Shown here piece by piece: positions 32,276 to 42,514 of a stretch of DNA of 64,000 nt. The stretch is taken from positions 806,001 to 870,000 of the forward strand of contig JADANN010000192.1 of the NCBI GenBank assembly GCA_018806985.1, given 5' to 3'. A program made the position numbers and the translations under genes. Origin of the DNA: Angiostrongylus vasorum. Its lineage: Eukaryota; Nematoda; Chromadorea; Rhabditida; Metastrongylidae. Every line of letters begins with the position of its first letter. Position 1 is the stretch's first letter. Under the pieces are notes generated by a model. It saw nothing but the letters and a program-made list of their open reading frames with translations, did no database searches and was not told the DNA's origin.

Positions 32276-34500
32276 ACTGTTGTATTGTACTGTGTTTTTC
32301 CATGGAAGTAAATGCATGCTGTTCAACAACCTCGCGACTGCTGAAACAAGAAAACGACGCATTCATACTTCCAGGATCGTCCAAACAGCAAGGGAAGGAA
32401 ATAAACTATAAGCTTACGGTGGTGTTAAACTACTTTTCAGAGCCCGCTTTTTATTCGTTGAAACCGGTTTAAACTTCGGAAATCACTCTGCTCAGTTAAC
32501 AGAGATCACCACAGAATTCGATCCAAATGTAAGCATGCATGTTTTCAAAATCAGTTCTTGCTGAGCAAGTGCGTGGATTATTTGCGAGTCCGACTTCGTC
32601 CTGTTAGCTTGTTTTTAATATTTGAAAATGGTTTTAGTGGGAACTTACACAACTTTGTTAAGGGTTGATAGCGTTCTGGAGAAAGGAGAAGCAACTCTTT
32701 AAAGGCTTAGTAAATGGTGTTGGTACGAACAGACAGGTGTTGAAGGACAACGGCGATGGAAGCACAACAAGGAATGACCGTGTTTTCTATACGTTCACCG
32801 TAACTGGTTAGTTTTGTGGAAAATCTCTCACCCTCAACTGGATGAAACTTCACTTTTACTCTCATTATCCGTGAGAAATGTACATACTTGAAATAAATTG
32901 AGGAACAACGAGTAGCAATAAGAAACGACAATACATTGATTTATGGCCGATAATGAGAGCGCATGACAGTGCTGCGGAAAAGTGAACAAATAGAGTTAGT
33001 TAAAGTAAGGGCAACCTACGAAGGTAAACTGAAAACGGGGAGCTTAAAAGGGTGGCGAAACTTCAAGAAGTCTCAACTGCGTTTCGGACAACATTTATAT
33101 AACAAAGACGGATGTTACGATGAATTTCGGCCTCACAACATTCTTCTGAACCATAGACTTCATAAAATTACAGAATTTCTAGAATGCTTCTATGATTTTC
33201 TACTGTTGACATTTCATAAGCCAGAATTCTAGGCTGTCTTGTGCCAAATTATTTCAAAATCGGTATGAAGGTATGGAGTGAATCAACCTTTGCCGACTTG
33301 TGGAAGACAGAAATGTTCACACTAAATTCCACAATGAATAGATAAAATTTTTTCCACACAAACCGCTTGCAGTTCACGAGAAGGTGATCGTGGCCGAGGA
33401 TCACAAATGTTTTTCGATTAATGGAAGACTTGACGGAGACCAAAATCTTTCTCTTGGAGAAAGCGATCCGATGCTGCACCGGAGTCTGGATGACATCCTT
33501 CAGTGCAACATTTCCTGGAAACCTTTCGTGTCTAATGTGGCATTTTTGCACAGTAAGCAAGGTAGCAGCTATAGCAAAGGTAGGCTGTGCGAAAGAATGA
33601 CAATATTGACGAATTTTTCTGCACGATGAAACGCTATGAACGCGACACTTGCTTCACAATCGCCGAAGAAACCAATGCAGTGGGTCGTTGTGAAAACATT
33701 CGCGAATATATGTGTGGAAAGACTAATCATAATATTTGTTTAGTTAAGTCATGTCATGGGATTCACAAAAATAGACACCAGCGAAGCTGAGGCTTATGAT
33801 CAGACATATGATTACGGCTGCTTAATGCATAATGAGAAGGTGATTTCTGCACTATGTGCTTGAGATTTTTGCAACAACTATAGGCACTCTCGTATTTTTC
33901 AGTGGCTCTACTATCCGACGGCTGACTATGGTTGCAACAGGTTGTCGTTATCAAGAGTCGATGGTATCTGAAATATGTCCCCTTCTCTGATGTATTCATC
34001 ACCAGCCAATACTACGGATGTAATGCTAGAACTTGTAAGGGCGGCAAGCAGTAGAATAATGCAACAATGGACAAGTCAAACTTTTTGGCAAAAATATAAC
34101 AAGGCCACATCGGCCAAATGTTCGAACAATTGAAATCTCTACCCTCGGCACTGTTCCATATGGATTTGTCCCAATGGCTACGATAGTGTTTTCTGTAATC
34201 AACGCGTGAGTACTAGGACCTAAGGATAATTAGCTAATCGATAAAAAAACTTATGGATTGGTAACTGCCCTTGTTCCATCCATCGGAATGCGGACAGTAT
34301 CTCGTTGGCACGGCGAAGAAACAAACACTTGACTGCAGACTAGGTTTCATACCAGGGTGACAGAAATCAGTTGATATTTGCAATTACATTAACGAGAATT
34401 CTAGTCGATTTATCGTCGTTATGACTATGGTGGATAGCCGAGGAAAAGTGGAGAGGTCAAACTTTAAAGAAAACAGAAGTTGACGGGTTAGCGGTCGCAT

Positions 34501-34755
34501 TGAGCTCACAAAAAATCACAGTTCTTTGTACGTGTACAAACATTCTTTTTCAATTCTCAGATTGTCACTTCTCTATCGTTGTGCTCTCGCGGAGCTCAAA
34601 GATGGTGCACGAGTGGCATATCTGAATTATGCATTCCAGCTAGACATTCTGGATGTAAGTCTGTTTTCAGAAGACACTATTCGAGCACTTTGTAAGAGAT
34701 GCCCGATATTACTGACGTAGTTGACCTGCCAGCCCACGTCTCTGCTGCATTACGG
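34501..34755. other. No recognisable feature
   Basis: Short stretch between astacin copy 5 and an RTE fragment; nothing recognised. Confidence 0.4.
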
Positions 34756-34759
34756 AACG

Positions 34760-35940
34760 TTTTGTAGACTGCTGAGCCGAGGACGTGAGCGCAGACTTTT
34801 GGATCCGCTACTTGGTTGGTGGCTTTCTTTAAGAAGCCGGAATACGGCCTCATAGTGATTTTTTGTCTTTGCCTATTTTTTTCTCTTAATTTTGCACTCC
34901 ATATTTAGCGGAAACTAATGATAGACGTGCAAAGTGGTCACTCTAGTCAGAGAACCATCCAGCTTGATTTGTTCGCCTTCGCACCATGGACTCTGTGTCT
35001 TCCGGCGATTTATGCCTTGTGTGGTTTCTTCTCTTGCATCCTCGAGTTTAGTGGGTGTCGTCCCGAAATCGCTGGTCCTTCTTGATAAGATGACGATCTC
35101 ATACACGAAAAGAAATTTGATGGGAAATTTCCATCAGTACGGATGCCCTTCTTATTGCAATCGAGTGACTTCATTGCCCAATGTAGTGTGGCAGTAAACA
35201 ACTTTAGCGATATCGTGCCGCATTATGAAACCTCCTTTTTTATATAGGCACCATAAACGGTTGAAAGAAAAGGTATATTTTGCTGGTGCCGTTCCGATAA
35301 CTGTCAGCTAGGATTCTTATGCGAAACGGATCCACTCCTTGGTCAATGAGCGATGATGATGCTGCATTTGTTTCTACACTGAAAAACGACTTTTCGTATT
35401 CGACAGAGGTTAAGTCAAAGAGCAGATGATATTCCGGACGGTTTTCTATGACTGGTCTATGGTCTATGAGCGGTATGACACACACGATTTAAATGTGGTC
35501 CATGGAACAGAATCCCTGTCGGAATTCTGCTTACTCAAATGGTTGAGCAAAAGTATTTGATATGCGCAATAATATAAAATTCGTGAGAACCTCGTAAAAT
35601 GCACTCAATAAGCATGTCAGACGGCAGTTACAAAAAATCCTTGGGTCACTCTTCTTAGGTATACTGTGCATGAGGTTCTCGACTGGTCTGTGATTCGCTC
35701 CATTTGAACGAATGACTTCAAAGTGGTTGTGAAAAGTGCATGTTATTTGTAGCTCGAAGGATGGTGCTGTAATATTATCAGTTCCTGGAGCTGTGCTTTT
35801 TTTTAATGTTTTCTATGGCATCTCGAATTTCAGAAGGTAGAATACTTAGCGATCTCTCCAGCGAAGAAGTCGGGGTACGAGACAGGAATTTTGGGAAAAA
35901 AAATTAGTATTGAACTTTTTCCGCCATCAATTCCATGTCA
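34760..35940 (-). mobile_element. RTE family 2 reverse transcriptase fragment
   Basis: Minus-strand blocks resemble 8.88-9.9 kb: SVEYEKSFFSVETNAASSSL (palm, ~35400-35340), a DQGVDPFRI block, and a connector matching GAGCGCAGACTTT at the 3' end (34790). Stops and shifts throughout. Confidence 0.65.
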
Positions 35941-35999
35941 TGGTGGAGAATGGGAATAGTTTAATCTCAATATATTATATCAGACAAAAGGACAGATAA

Positions 36000-36270
36000 G
36001 GAATAACGCTGTCGGCGTTGATCAATCTTTGACGGGTGCTCCATGCACTCGCTTCGCTATATATCGTTAGAGGTGACTGAATGCATACGTGGCCTGTTCA
36101 GTTACTCGCTATGGCCTATCAATGTATTGAGTCTGTGCTGATATCTTCTCAGACAGGCCTGGTACAAATTCGGCAACACCAGAGGGATTGGTGAGCCTTG
36201 GGCACAAGATCCAACCCATATGGGCTGCAAGGGCTTCTCTAACCACTGCGCTACAAACGCTCATTCACTG
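36000..36270 (-). repeat. SINE-A copy
   Basis: Minus-oriented; body and tail match 1785-2075 (ATGCATACGTGGCCTGTTCA.. region). The tRNA-like head near 36200-36270 is decayed. Confidence 0.65.
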
Positions 36271-36589
36271 CTCGTAGGATATTACAGCCGTATAGATCCC
36301 GACGGAAATTCTTCAGACTAGACTGCTTTTGAGTTGTTTTAAACGACCTCTGCTGGCTATACCGATTTAAATCCTCCTGCGAAGAGTTTCCACATCTGGC
36401 ATTCATTATCAGGCGTATTGGTGTGCTGCAGTAGGATTATGCGCCAGTTTTTCTTCTTTTCAGTGGAGATCCTTCGAATGACGCTTTCTCATCGGACGAT
36501 GCTCATTTTGGTGATAACGAATTCTCTTTTCCTGGGCGATCAATCTTGAAGAAGTCGGGTATCATTATCAACCAGCATATGGTATAACA

Positions 36590-36800
36590 ATCTTCAAAAT
36601 GCCTGCATTGGATGAATGATTGCCCTAATTGCCTCATTCCAGATATACTCCACTGAAGAAGATCTGACTCGATACGAAGAAAGACACATCGAAAAGTCGA
36701 ACAACTGTGAGCCACCGACTCGGCCCATTGGCTGAGATAAATCCGAAGACGTCAAAGCGTTAGCCGGATAAAGTTGTTTATAAGCCTCACTTAAATTCTC
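36590..36800 (-). repeat. Family D repeat fragment
   Basis: Contains CACTGAAGAAGATCTGACTC and GAAGACGTCAAAGCGTTAGC, equivalent to 54.65-54.87 kb in the opposite orientation. Confidence 0.5.
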
Positions 36801-39246
36801 AGTGAAACAATACGTATGCATTATATTTTTATACGTATGTATATGGTGCCGCGGATCTTCGTCATATGAGAGAACCCGATAGCCGGTTAGTCGCAAGGTT
36901 ACGTGGCACGTCCCCAGGTGCCGGATAAGAGCTAATCGCAGACCAGGAACGATCTTTGGTTTCCTGAGACGCACGTGGATTCAGTAGATGGACTCCTTGT
37001 TTTTGCTGAGCCGATCTGGCACATACTTTCTGTATTTACGATGCGTATTCATGCACATGTGTGTGGGTGCATTCTAGTTCATGCGGATTGTATCCTACGA
37101 GTCAGTTGGGCCGAAAGCCTGCAATCAAGTGAAAGGGAAGTATATGGGAGGCGATAAGGAGTCGCCTCCAACAAACAAGCTCCATGTCCACTCTGGAAGA
37201 GCCAGTATAACCAGCCCACACCTTCAAAGCCCAGCAAGCTATACGTGAACCTCAAAAAGCTAGAAGCAGTCAAAGAAACGGGCCGAATTCCCCTGACCCC
37301 GAAAGAGCTCCAATTTAGCAGCGTTGGCTAGGACGAGTACGAAGAGGCTGCTAAAATCTAAGGGCCAATGGAAGCTGCCTGGATCACGAAGAACTATGGT
37401 GGCGATCTGTACCTACAATGCACGTGCACATGCATTCGAGTCCTCGATAGAAGACTTCCTCATGCAAGCAAGGAGGGCAAGGCACGACGTCATCTGCGTG
37501 GGCGAGACGGGAAGACGCTTCCCTTTCATCGCCGTCTATGACACCCGAGAAGAACTGTTCGTCGGAAGATGCGACAGTAGAAGAGTCGGCGTTCTCGACA
37601 ACACGAGTTTGTCCATAAACACCGATTCATTCGAAGAGCTTACAACCCGAACCAGACGTCAACGATTAAAAAGGTGTGGATCAATACGGCTTTGACCATC
37701 TTCGTCGTTTAGGCGCGGACATCAAACTATGACGAAGAAGAAGTCGAGGCGTTCTATATGGACTTGGAGAAGTTCTACAGAGAAGACCATACATTCTTTA
37801 AGGTCATCATTGGAGATTTCAATGCCAAGATTGGACCAAGGAGAACGTCTGAAGAACGTCACATTGGGACCCATGGATTAGAATGGAACGAACAGGGTGA
37901 GCGGCTTTCTGAGTTTATCATGGCCACCAAGACCCTCCATGATAACACGCAATTCCAGAAGCCCCACCCTCAACGCTGGACGTGGGAGTCTCTCAATGGA
38001 GAGTAAAATAACGAAATAGACTACATCATAGTAAACCGAAGGTTTTGCCTGACCGATGTCGATGTTGTCCGAAAAATTCTACACGGGATCAGACCATCGC
38101 CTCCTTGCAAGATTCTATTTATCGTGGAAAGTAGAGAAAGCGGCTAAATTCAAAAACCGAAGTCCCAGAGTCGCAACCGTGAACTGGGACTTATTCAATT
38201 CATTAGTCGGCTGTTGGGAAGATGCCGTTGTCGGCAACATCGACAAAGTATACGATCGGCTCATTCAACATCTTCACGTTAGCACTATGAAATCTGAGTG
38301 TTCAAAGGTCACCAAGAGAATTCTGTCTCCAGAAACTCTCGAGCCTACACGCCAACGTGGGATCGCACGAGCTGCAGGCAACCGCGAACTAATGTTCGAG
38401 CTTGCAAAACAATGCGGACAGGCGATGAAAGAAGATAAGGAGGGAAGAGCAGCAGTAATGGTCAAAGCTGCAGAGGCTGGGAAAGCATTCGCAAAGCTCA
38501 CCGAAGCTTCGCCATTACAGGACCAGATGATTGCACTCCAACGCCCAGACGGAACAGTTACAGCGTCCAGCAAGGAAATGGAGAAAATCATTCACGAATA
38601 CTACTCAGATCTCTTCGATAACCACGTCCACCGTTCGTAATATGAAATGAAGGAGGATGGATATGTCGTACTACCGGTTGTCCCTTCCGAAATTCGACAT
38701 GCCATTTCGTCGGTGAGAAATCGACCCAGCACCAGGACCGGACAGGACAAGACCAGAACACCTGAAGAACCTTCCGCCAGTTTTCGTAAACACACTGACT
38801 AGGTTCTCCACACGTTATTTGTCTAAATGCAAGGTCGCTATTCAATGGAAGAACAGTAAGACCGTGCTATTGTTTAGGAAGGGTGACCTACACGATATCG
38901 GGGCAACTATTGCCCAATCTGCTTGCTGTCTTTCTTCTACAAACTTTTCACTCCAGTTATCCTAAACAGGATTGACAGGACAGTGGACGAAGAACAGTCA
39001 TGTGAGCAAGCAGGGGTTGAAAAAGGATTTACTACGATGGACCACATCGACGTGATAACAAGACTCACTGAAGTACCGCGAGAGTACAAAAGACCGCTCT
39101 GTTTCGCTTTCATCTATTTAAAGAAGGCCTTTGACTCAACTGAGATAGAAGCAGTCATGGATGCCCTTGATAGTCAAGGAGTCCCTACTCAGTAGATATA
39201 GTTTCTTCGTGAACTGTACGAAAACTTCACAACGAAAATATCACCA

Positions 39247-39488
39247 GGCTGATTCGTCAACCTTATGCGACTATAATCAGCTGTTCAAATCTTCCTCATT
39301 GGAAGGCACGTAAAAAAAAGCGGCTCTGAAGAAGGCGATACTGCCGAAACGTCAGCTACTGTTGTATTCTATTGTGTTTTTTCTATGGAAGAAAATGTAT
39401 GCTGTTTAACAACCTCGCGATTGCTGAACAAGAAAACGACGCATTCAAATTCCAATCCCGAGGTTAATAGAAAGTCGATCCTGGGAAG
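39247..39488 (+). mobile_element. Hammerhead-bearing Penelope-type end unit inserted in RTE copy B
   Basis: Flanked by direct repeats ATATCACCA at 39238-39246 and 39489-39497, a 9-base target-site duplication. The uninterrupted site is seen in copy C (KISPFYDDTN). The insert holds the motif at 39322-39357 and ends ..GGTTAATAGAAAGTCGATCCTGG. The same insert at the same place is in the 49.6-53.2 kb RTE copy. Confidence 0.8.
39322..39357 (+). ncRNA. Hammerhead-ribozyme-like motif
   Basis: GGCU 39322-39325, CUGAAGA 39326-39332, extra A, GGC 34-36 pairing with GCC 43-45 across loop GAUACU, GAAA 39346-39349, then CGUC and AGCU to 39357. Stem I has four pairs (one G-U). Confidence 0.65.
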
Positions 39489-40559
39489 ATATCACCATTC
39501 GACAACGATATTAATATTCACTTCAAAAGAGGGTTAGTCAATGCTACACGATCTCGCCAAAATTATTTACCGCCACCCTCGACAACCTCATGCGAAGATT
39601 AGAATGGGAAAAATATGGGAGTGACAATCGATGGTCGGCAGTCACACCATCTTCGCTTTGCTGATGACATCGTCCTTATAGCATCAAACACTAGCCAGGC
39701 GGAACGTATGCTTGCCGACTTTGATGAAGCATGTGGAAAGATTGGTCTTTGACTAAATCTCACAAAAACGATGTTCATGAAGAACAGGTTGGTTTCGTAT
39801 GCGCCATTCACGTTCTACGGAACGAATATCTCCGATTGATCCAGTTATGTCCATCTAGCTCGGAAAATCAACATGTTGAACGACTTAGCTCCAGAGTTGA
39901 GCAGAAGGGAACGAGCGCCTTGTGGAGCTTTCAAGAGGATCGAGGAAGTAGTGATGAGAGAAAGAACACCCGACTCCGTGCCCATATTTTCGACTCAACG
40001 GTACTTCTTGCCCTAATGTATGCTTCAGAAACTTGTCGCTGCGTAAGCAGGGATGAAAGGTCACTCAGCGTTATCGAAGGCGCAGTCGAAAGGATGATGC
40101 TAGGAGTATCCCCGTTTCACACAAGTAAGCGATAAGATCCGAAGCTCCAACCTGCGTCAACGAACAAGACTCAGAGATGCCGTTCTGTACGCCAAACAGT
40201 AGAAGATAAGGTGGACCGGACACGTAATGTGTATGAATGACAACCGATGGACATGAGCTGCTAGTGAAGGGGATTCTTCGGAATGCCAAACGTACTGCAG
40301 GAAGACCACCAACCCGATGGTCAGAGCTCTTCGCGAGAAGCCTAGAAGAAAGATATGATGCTTGACGAGTCCCTAGAGCGAGCAGAACCCACTGGACAAT
40401 TGTTGCACGTGACAGGGAAAAATGGAAGATTTACTGGCACCCGCTCGAGTCACTCGGCTATTAACGGGACTACAGGTGATACAATTGATTTATATGGCGC
40501 TGCAACGTAATGCCTAACTGCGGTTAAGGGTGGGCACTTCAGCGCTAACTAGAATTCTA

Positions 40560-41595
40560 AAAAGTTAACATTTTTGTTGGATTTTCACCGTTTCTAAGAT
40601 TTACTGTTGTTGAAAGAAAAAGCTTTTTTCTATCTGAAAGAGTTGCTATTACCAGTGGTGAAGACCTAAGAACGTTCTGCGACGAATTTCTCGGCATTTC
40701 AAAGTAAAAATCTGGGAAAACCGGTATTCCAACTGGGCACGCAAATACTTGCTTGGATGGCCCGTCCACATTCGTTGTGCGGACCTCATCATAATCTTCG
40801 TTTTTTTCGGAGATTTTCTGCTCTAGCAATTGTGGAACCCTGGAACGCTGAGGTAAGCCTGGCCAAAGCCTGCCCTAGATCTTCATCACCACAGGCAATC
40901 GTCGGCTTTTGTAAATCAGAGGAGATTTGCCACCATGCGACTAGTTTGATACCTGGCCTGTGGTGGGTACTGGTATTGGTTTACTTTCAGCTAGGATTTC
41001 TGATGGAAATGCCTTACTTTTTCTCAGCTTGGGAAACCTTGCCAGTTTGATGATCCCCTCGCCGTATATCGCACTCCGACACCCAGACACACATCCCAGC
41101 CAGATGAAGCGGTAAACCGTTGGGAGGTACATCCCAACTGGGTGCGTAAATACGTAATAAAAGTTCAAAACTCGTGGAACAGGTAGTACAATGTTACAGA
41201 TCCACCAAGATACTTCTCTGTTGCTCATTCCTATCAAGGGATAACGTGCAACTGCAATTTGTCAACGATGAAGGGAGGAATTTCGGAATTCGCCTCCTGA
41301 ACCACTGTGGTGATTGAACTAGTATTCAGGCAAAGCTAGAGTGATTATGTCAAGATTATCTTGCTAAAAACAGCAGAAATAGACGACCGTTTAGTGAAAG
41401 TCGAATAGCAATTGGCATTGGAGAAAACGTCGTTATTTAAAAAGATCGATAAGGAATGCAGCCGATCACCCTTAGGCTTTGCAGTAGCATAGGATCACTC
41501 ACTTCCAGCTGGATATAGAAATGGAAGTATTGAACTGATTTCGGCTTTGAAAAACTTACTGTGATCACGAATCTTCTCTATGCTTCCCAATTAGA
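40560..41595 (+). pseudogene. Gene X, inverted duplicate copy (broken)
   Basis: Blocks AFFYLKELLLPVVKT then a frameshift (40611-40700), KLVEQVVQCYRSTKILLCCS to LQFVNDEGRNFGIRLL (~41165-41300), and DHSLPAGYRNGSIELISALK ending in TGA (~41500-41578). It parallels 29400-28799 residue by residue. R380 (40748-41128) splits the first two blocks. Confidence 0.5.
40748..41128 (-). repeat. R380 repeat inside gene X copy
   Basis: Ends in CGGTAAACCGTTGGGAGG (41128). Flanking host sequence is partly duplicated: CCAACTGGGCACGCAAATAC before and CCAACTGGGTGCGTAAATAC after. This fits a target-site duplication of ~20 bases. The equivalent 29.2 kb locus has one such block and no insert. Confidence 0.7.
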
Positions 41596-42500
41596 CACGT
41601 TACTATGTGAGCTCGCACCCAATAAGGTGCTAAACTGTTGGGAAACCTAAGCCGCAAAACCATCCATTGATGCGAATTCGGGCTTGGTAAGTGTTTAGAA
41701 GATTTTTTCTGGATTCAACTGTTCTTTACACAATACCCCTGACACTCTGCGCTCATCCACATTCGCACATTTCAAATGACAAGAGACTGTTAGATGATGC
41801 ACGATTAGATGAAGCATCGTGTATTGAACAAATTTTTTCGCCGCGCCATGATCCTATAATGATGTAATTGTGTTTCTTATTTCTTAAAGCCGCCATTACT
41901 TTCGCCTTAGGGTGGATGATAGGTATACTTCTTAGATTGTTCAGCTAACATAAAAACTACTGTGGTGCAGGAGACTAATTCCACTGAAACTCAAACACTG
42001 AATTAGACTGGGTACGACGGCGAAGAAATATATCGCGAGGATGAACAACTATAGACTATCACGTCTGAAGAGGACGAAGACGTCGAGCCGTCAGCGGAAT
42101 AAAAGTTCGTATCAATCCCGTATAAGCTAAGCAATCAAAAAGGTGCTTCTTTTATTTGATATCAGTTTCACCGGGCTCCGATATGTTGCAGGAATTTTCT
42201 TTGCCATAGTTCTATTTAAACAACAAATTGCATGAAGTAAATGATCAAACAAGCAAATTCGTGTTATTCAAACACTGTTAACACAACAAGTGAGCAAATA
42301 CTTATTGATGCTAAGCATGCGAATGCAGTGGTTTCCAGAAATGCCATCATTCCATTATCAACATCACTACTAACAACGAATATTCGCTTAACATTCGTCT
42401 CTTCATTGTTCTTATTGAGTTAGTAGCTCACAAACTGCTACAACAATTTCATCGCGTTAAGACACTTCACGGATAAATTGAAAAAAACTTAATGTAGGAC
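41220..42500. repeat. Right arm of inverted segmental duplication (flank)
   Basis: Reverse-complement counterpart of ~29.23-27.95 kb. It includes the gene X terminal exon, a degraded version of the cysteine-rich ORF (42.1-42.24), a family D piece with GAGCCGTCAGC (42.07-42.11), and the astacin upstream flank to GACTACACGGAATAC (~42.51). No intact gene. Confidence 0.75.
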
Positions 42501-42514
42501 TACACGGAATACTT

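Larger units (their letters stand above)
31978..32402. mobile_element. Fold-back element with two convergent hammerhead-like units
   Basis: Two ~185-base arms are inverted copies of the Penelope-type end unit (31978-32165 and 32215-32402). Each runs from ..CGGCTCTGAAGAAGGCG.. through GAAACGTCAGCT to a GAAAACGACGCATTC..GGATC end. The spacer is ~50 bases. The element lies in the first intron of astacin copy 5. Similar arms lie at 39.25-39.49, 45.82-46.59 and 50.56-50.80 kb. Confidence 0.8.
31723..34500 (+). pseudogene. Astacin metalloprotease, copy 5 (active site eroded)
   Basis: The signal exon at 31723 reads MKVIPLFATITVVTHSGINN and continues with a GRRDQYY block. The maturation exon ending at 32806 has TNRQVLKDNGDGSTTRNDRV: the dibasic KR is NR and the conserved Trp is Arg. 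The mature start at ~33265-33305 has lost the first Cys (Cys to Phe) and one base. The GRLDGDQNLSLGESDP block is at ~33425-33470. The expected zinc helix at ~33575-33640 retains only the tail (MKRYERD), and HExxH is unrecognisable. A Met-turn remnant (GCLMHNE), a block ending FSDVFITSQYYGCN, an EGF with a stop, and decayed CUB run to ~34500. The first intron holds a hammerhead fold-back element. Confidence 0.8.
36845..40475 (+). mobile_element. RTE family 1, copy B, near full length (~3.6 kb)
   Basis: Non-LTR retrotransposon of the RTE clade, encoding an APE endonuclease plus reverse transcriptase. The 5' region is 36845-37390. The endonuclease starts [11 protein letters not shown] (~37397), with [34 protein letters not shown] (~37798), [16 protein letters not shown] and SDHRLL blocks (~38090). 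RT blocks are FIYLKKAFDSTEIEAVMDAL (~39110-39170) and RFADDIVLIASN with catalytic FADD at 39657-39668. C-terminal SVIEGAVERMMLGV is near 40070-40110. The 3' end is CTACAGGTGATAC (~40462-40475). Several frameshifts and stops inactivate it. A 242-base hammerhead unit interrupts the RT at 39247-39488. Confidence 0.9.

Noticed and set aside
42060..42110. Hammerhead-like CTGAAGAGGACGAAGACGTC followed by GAGCCGTCAGC
   Set aside because: The invariant GAAA is replaced by GAGC, so it was not listed as a ribozyme; it is a decayed family D end.
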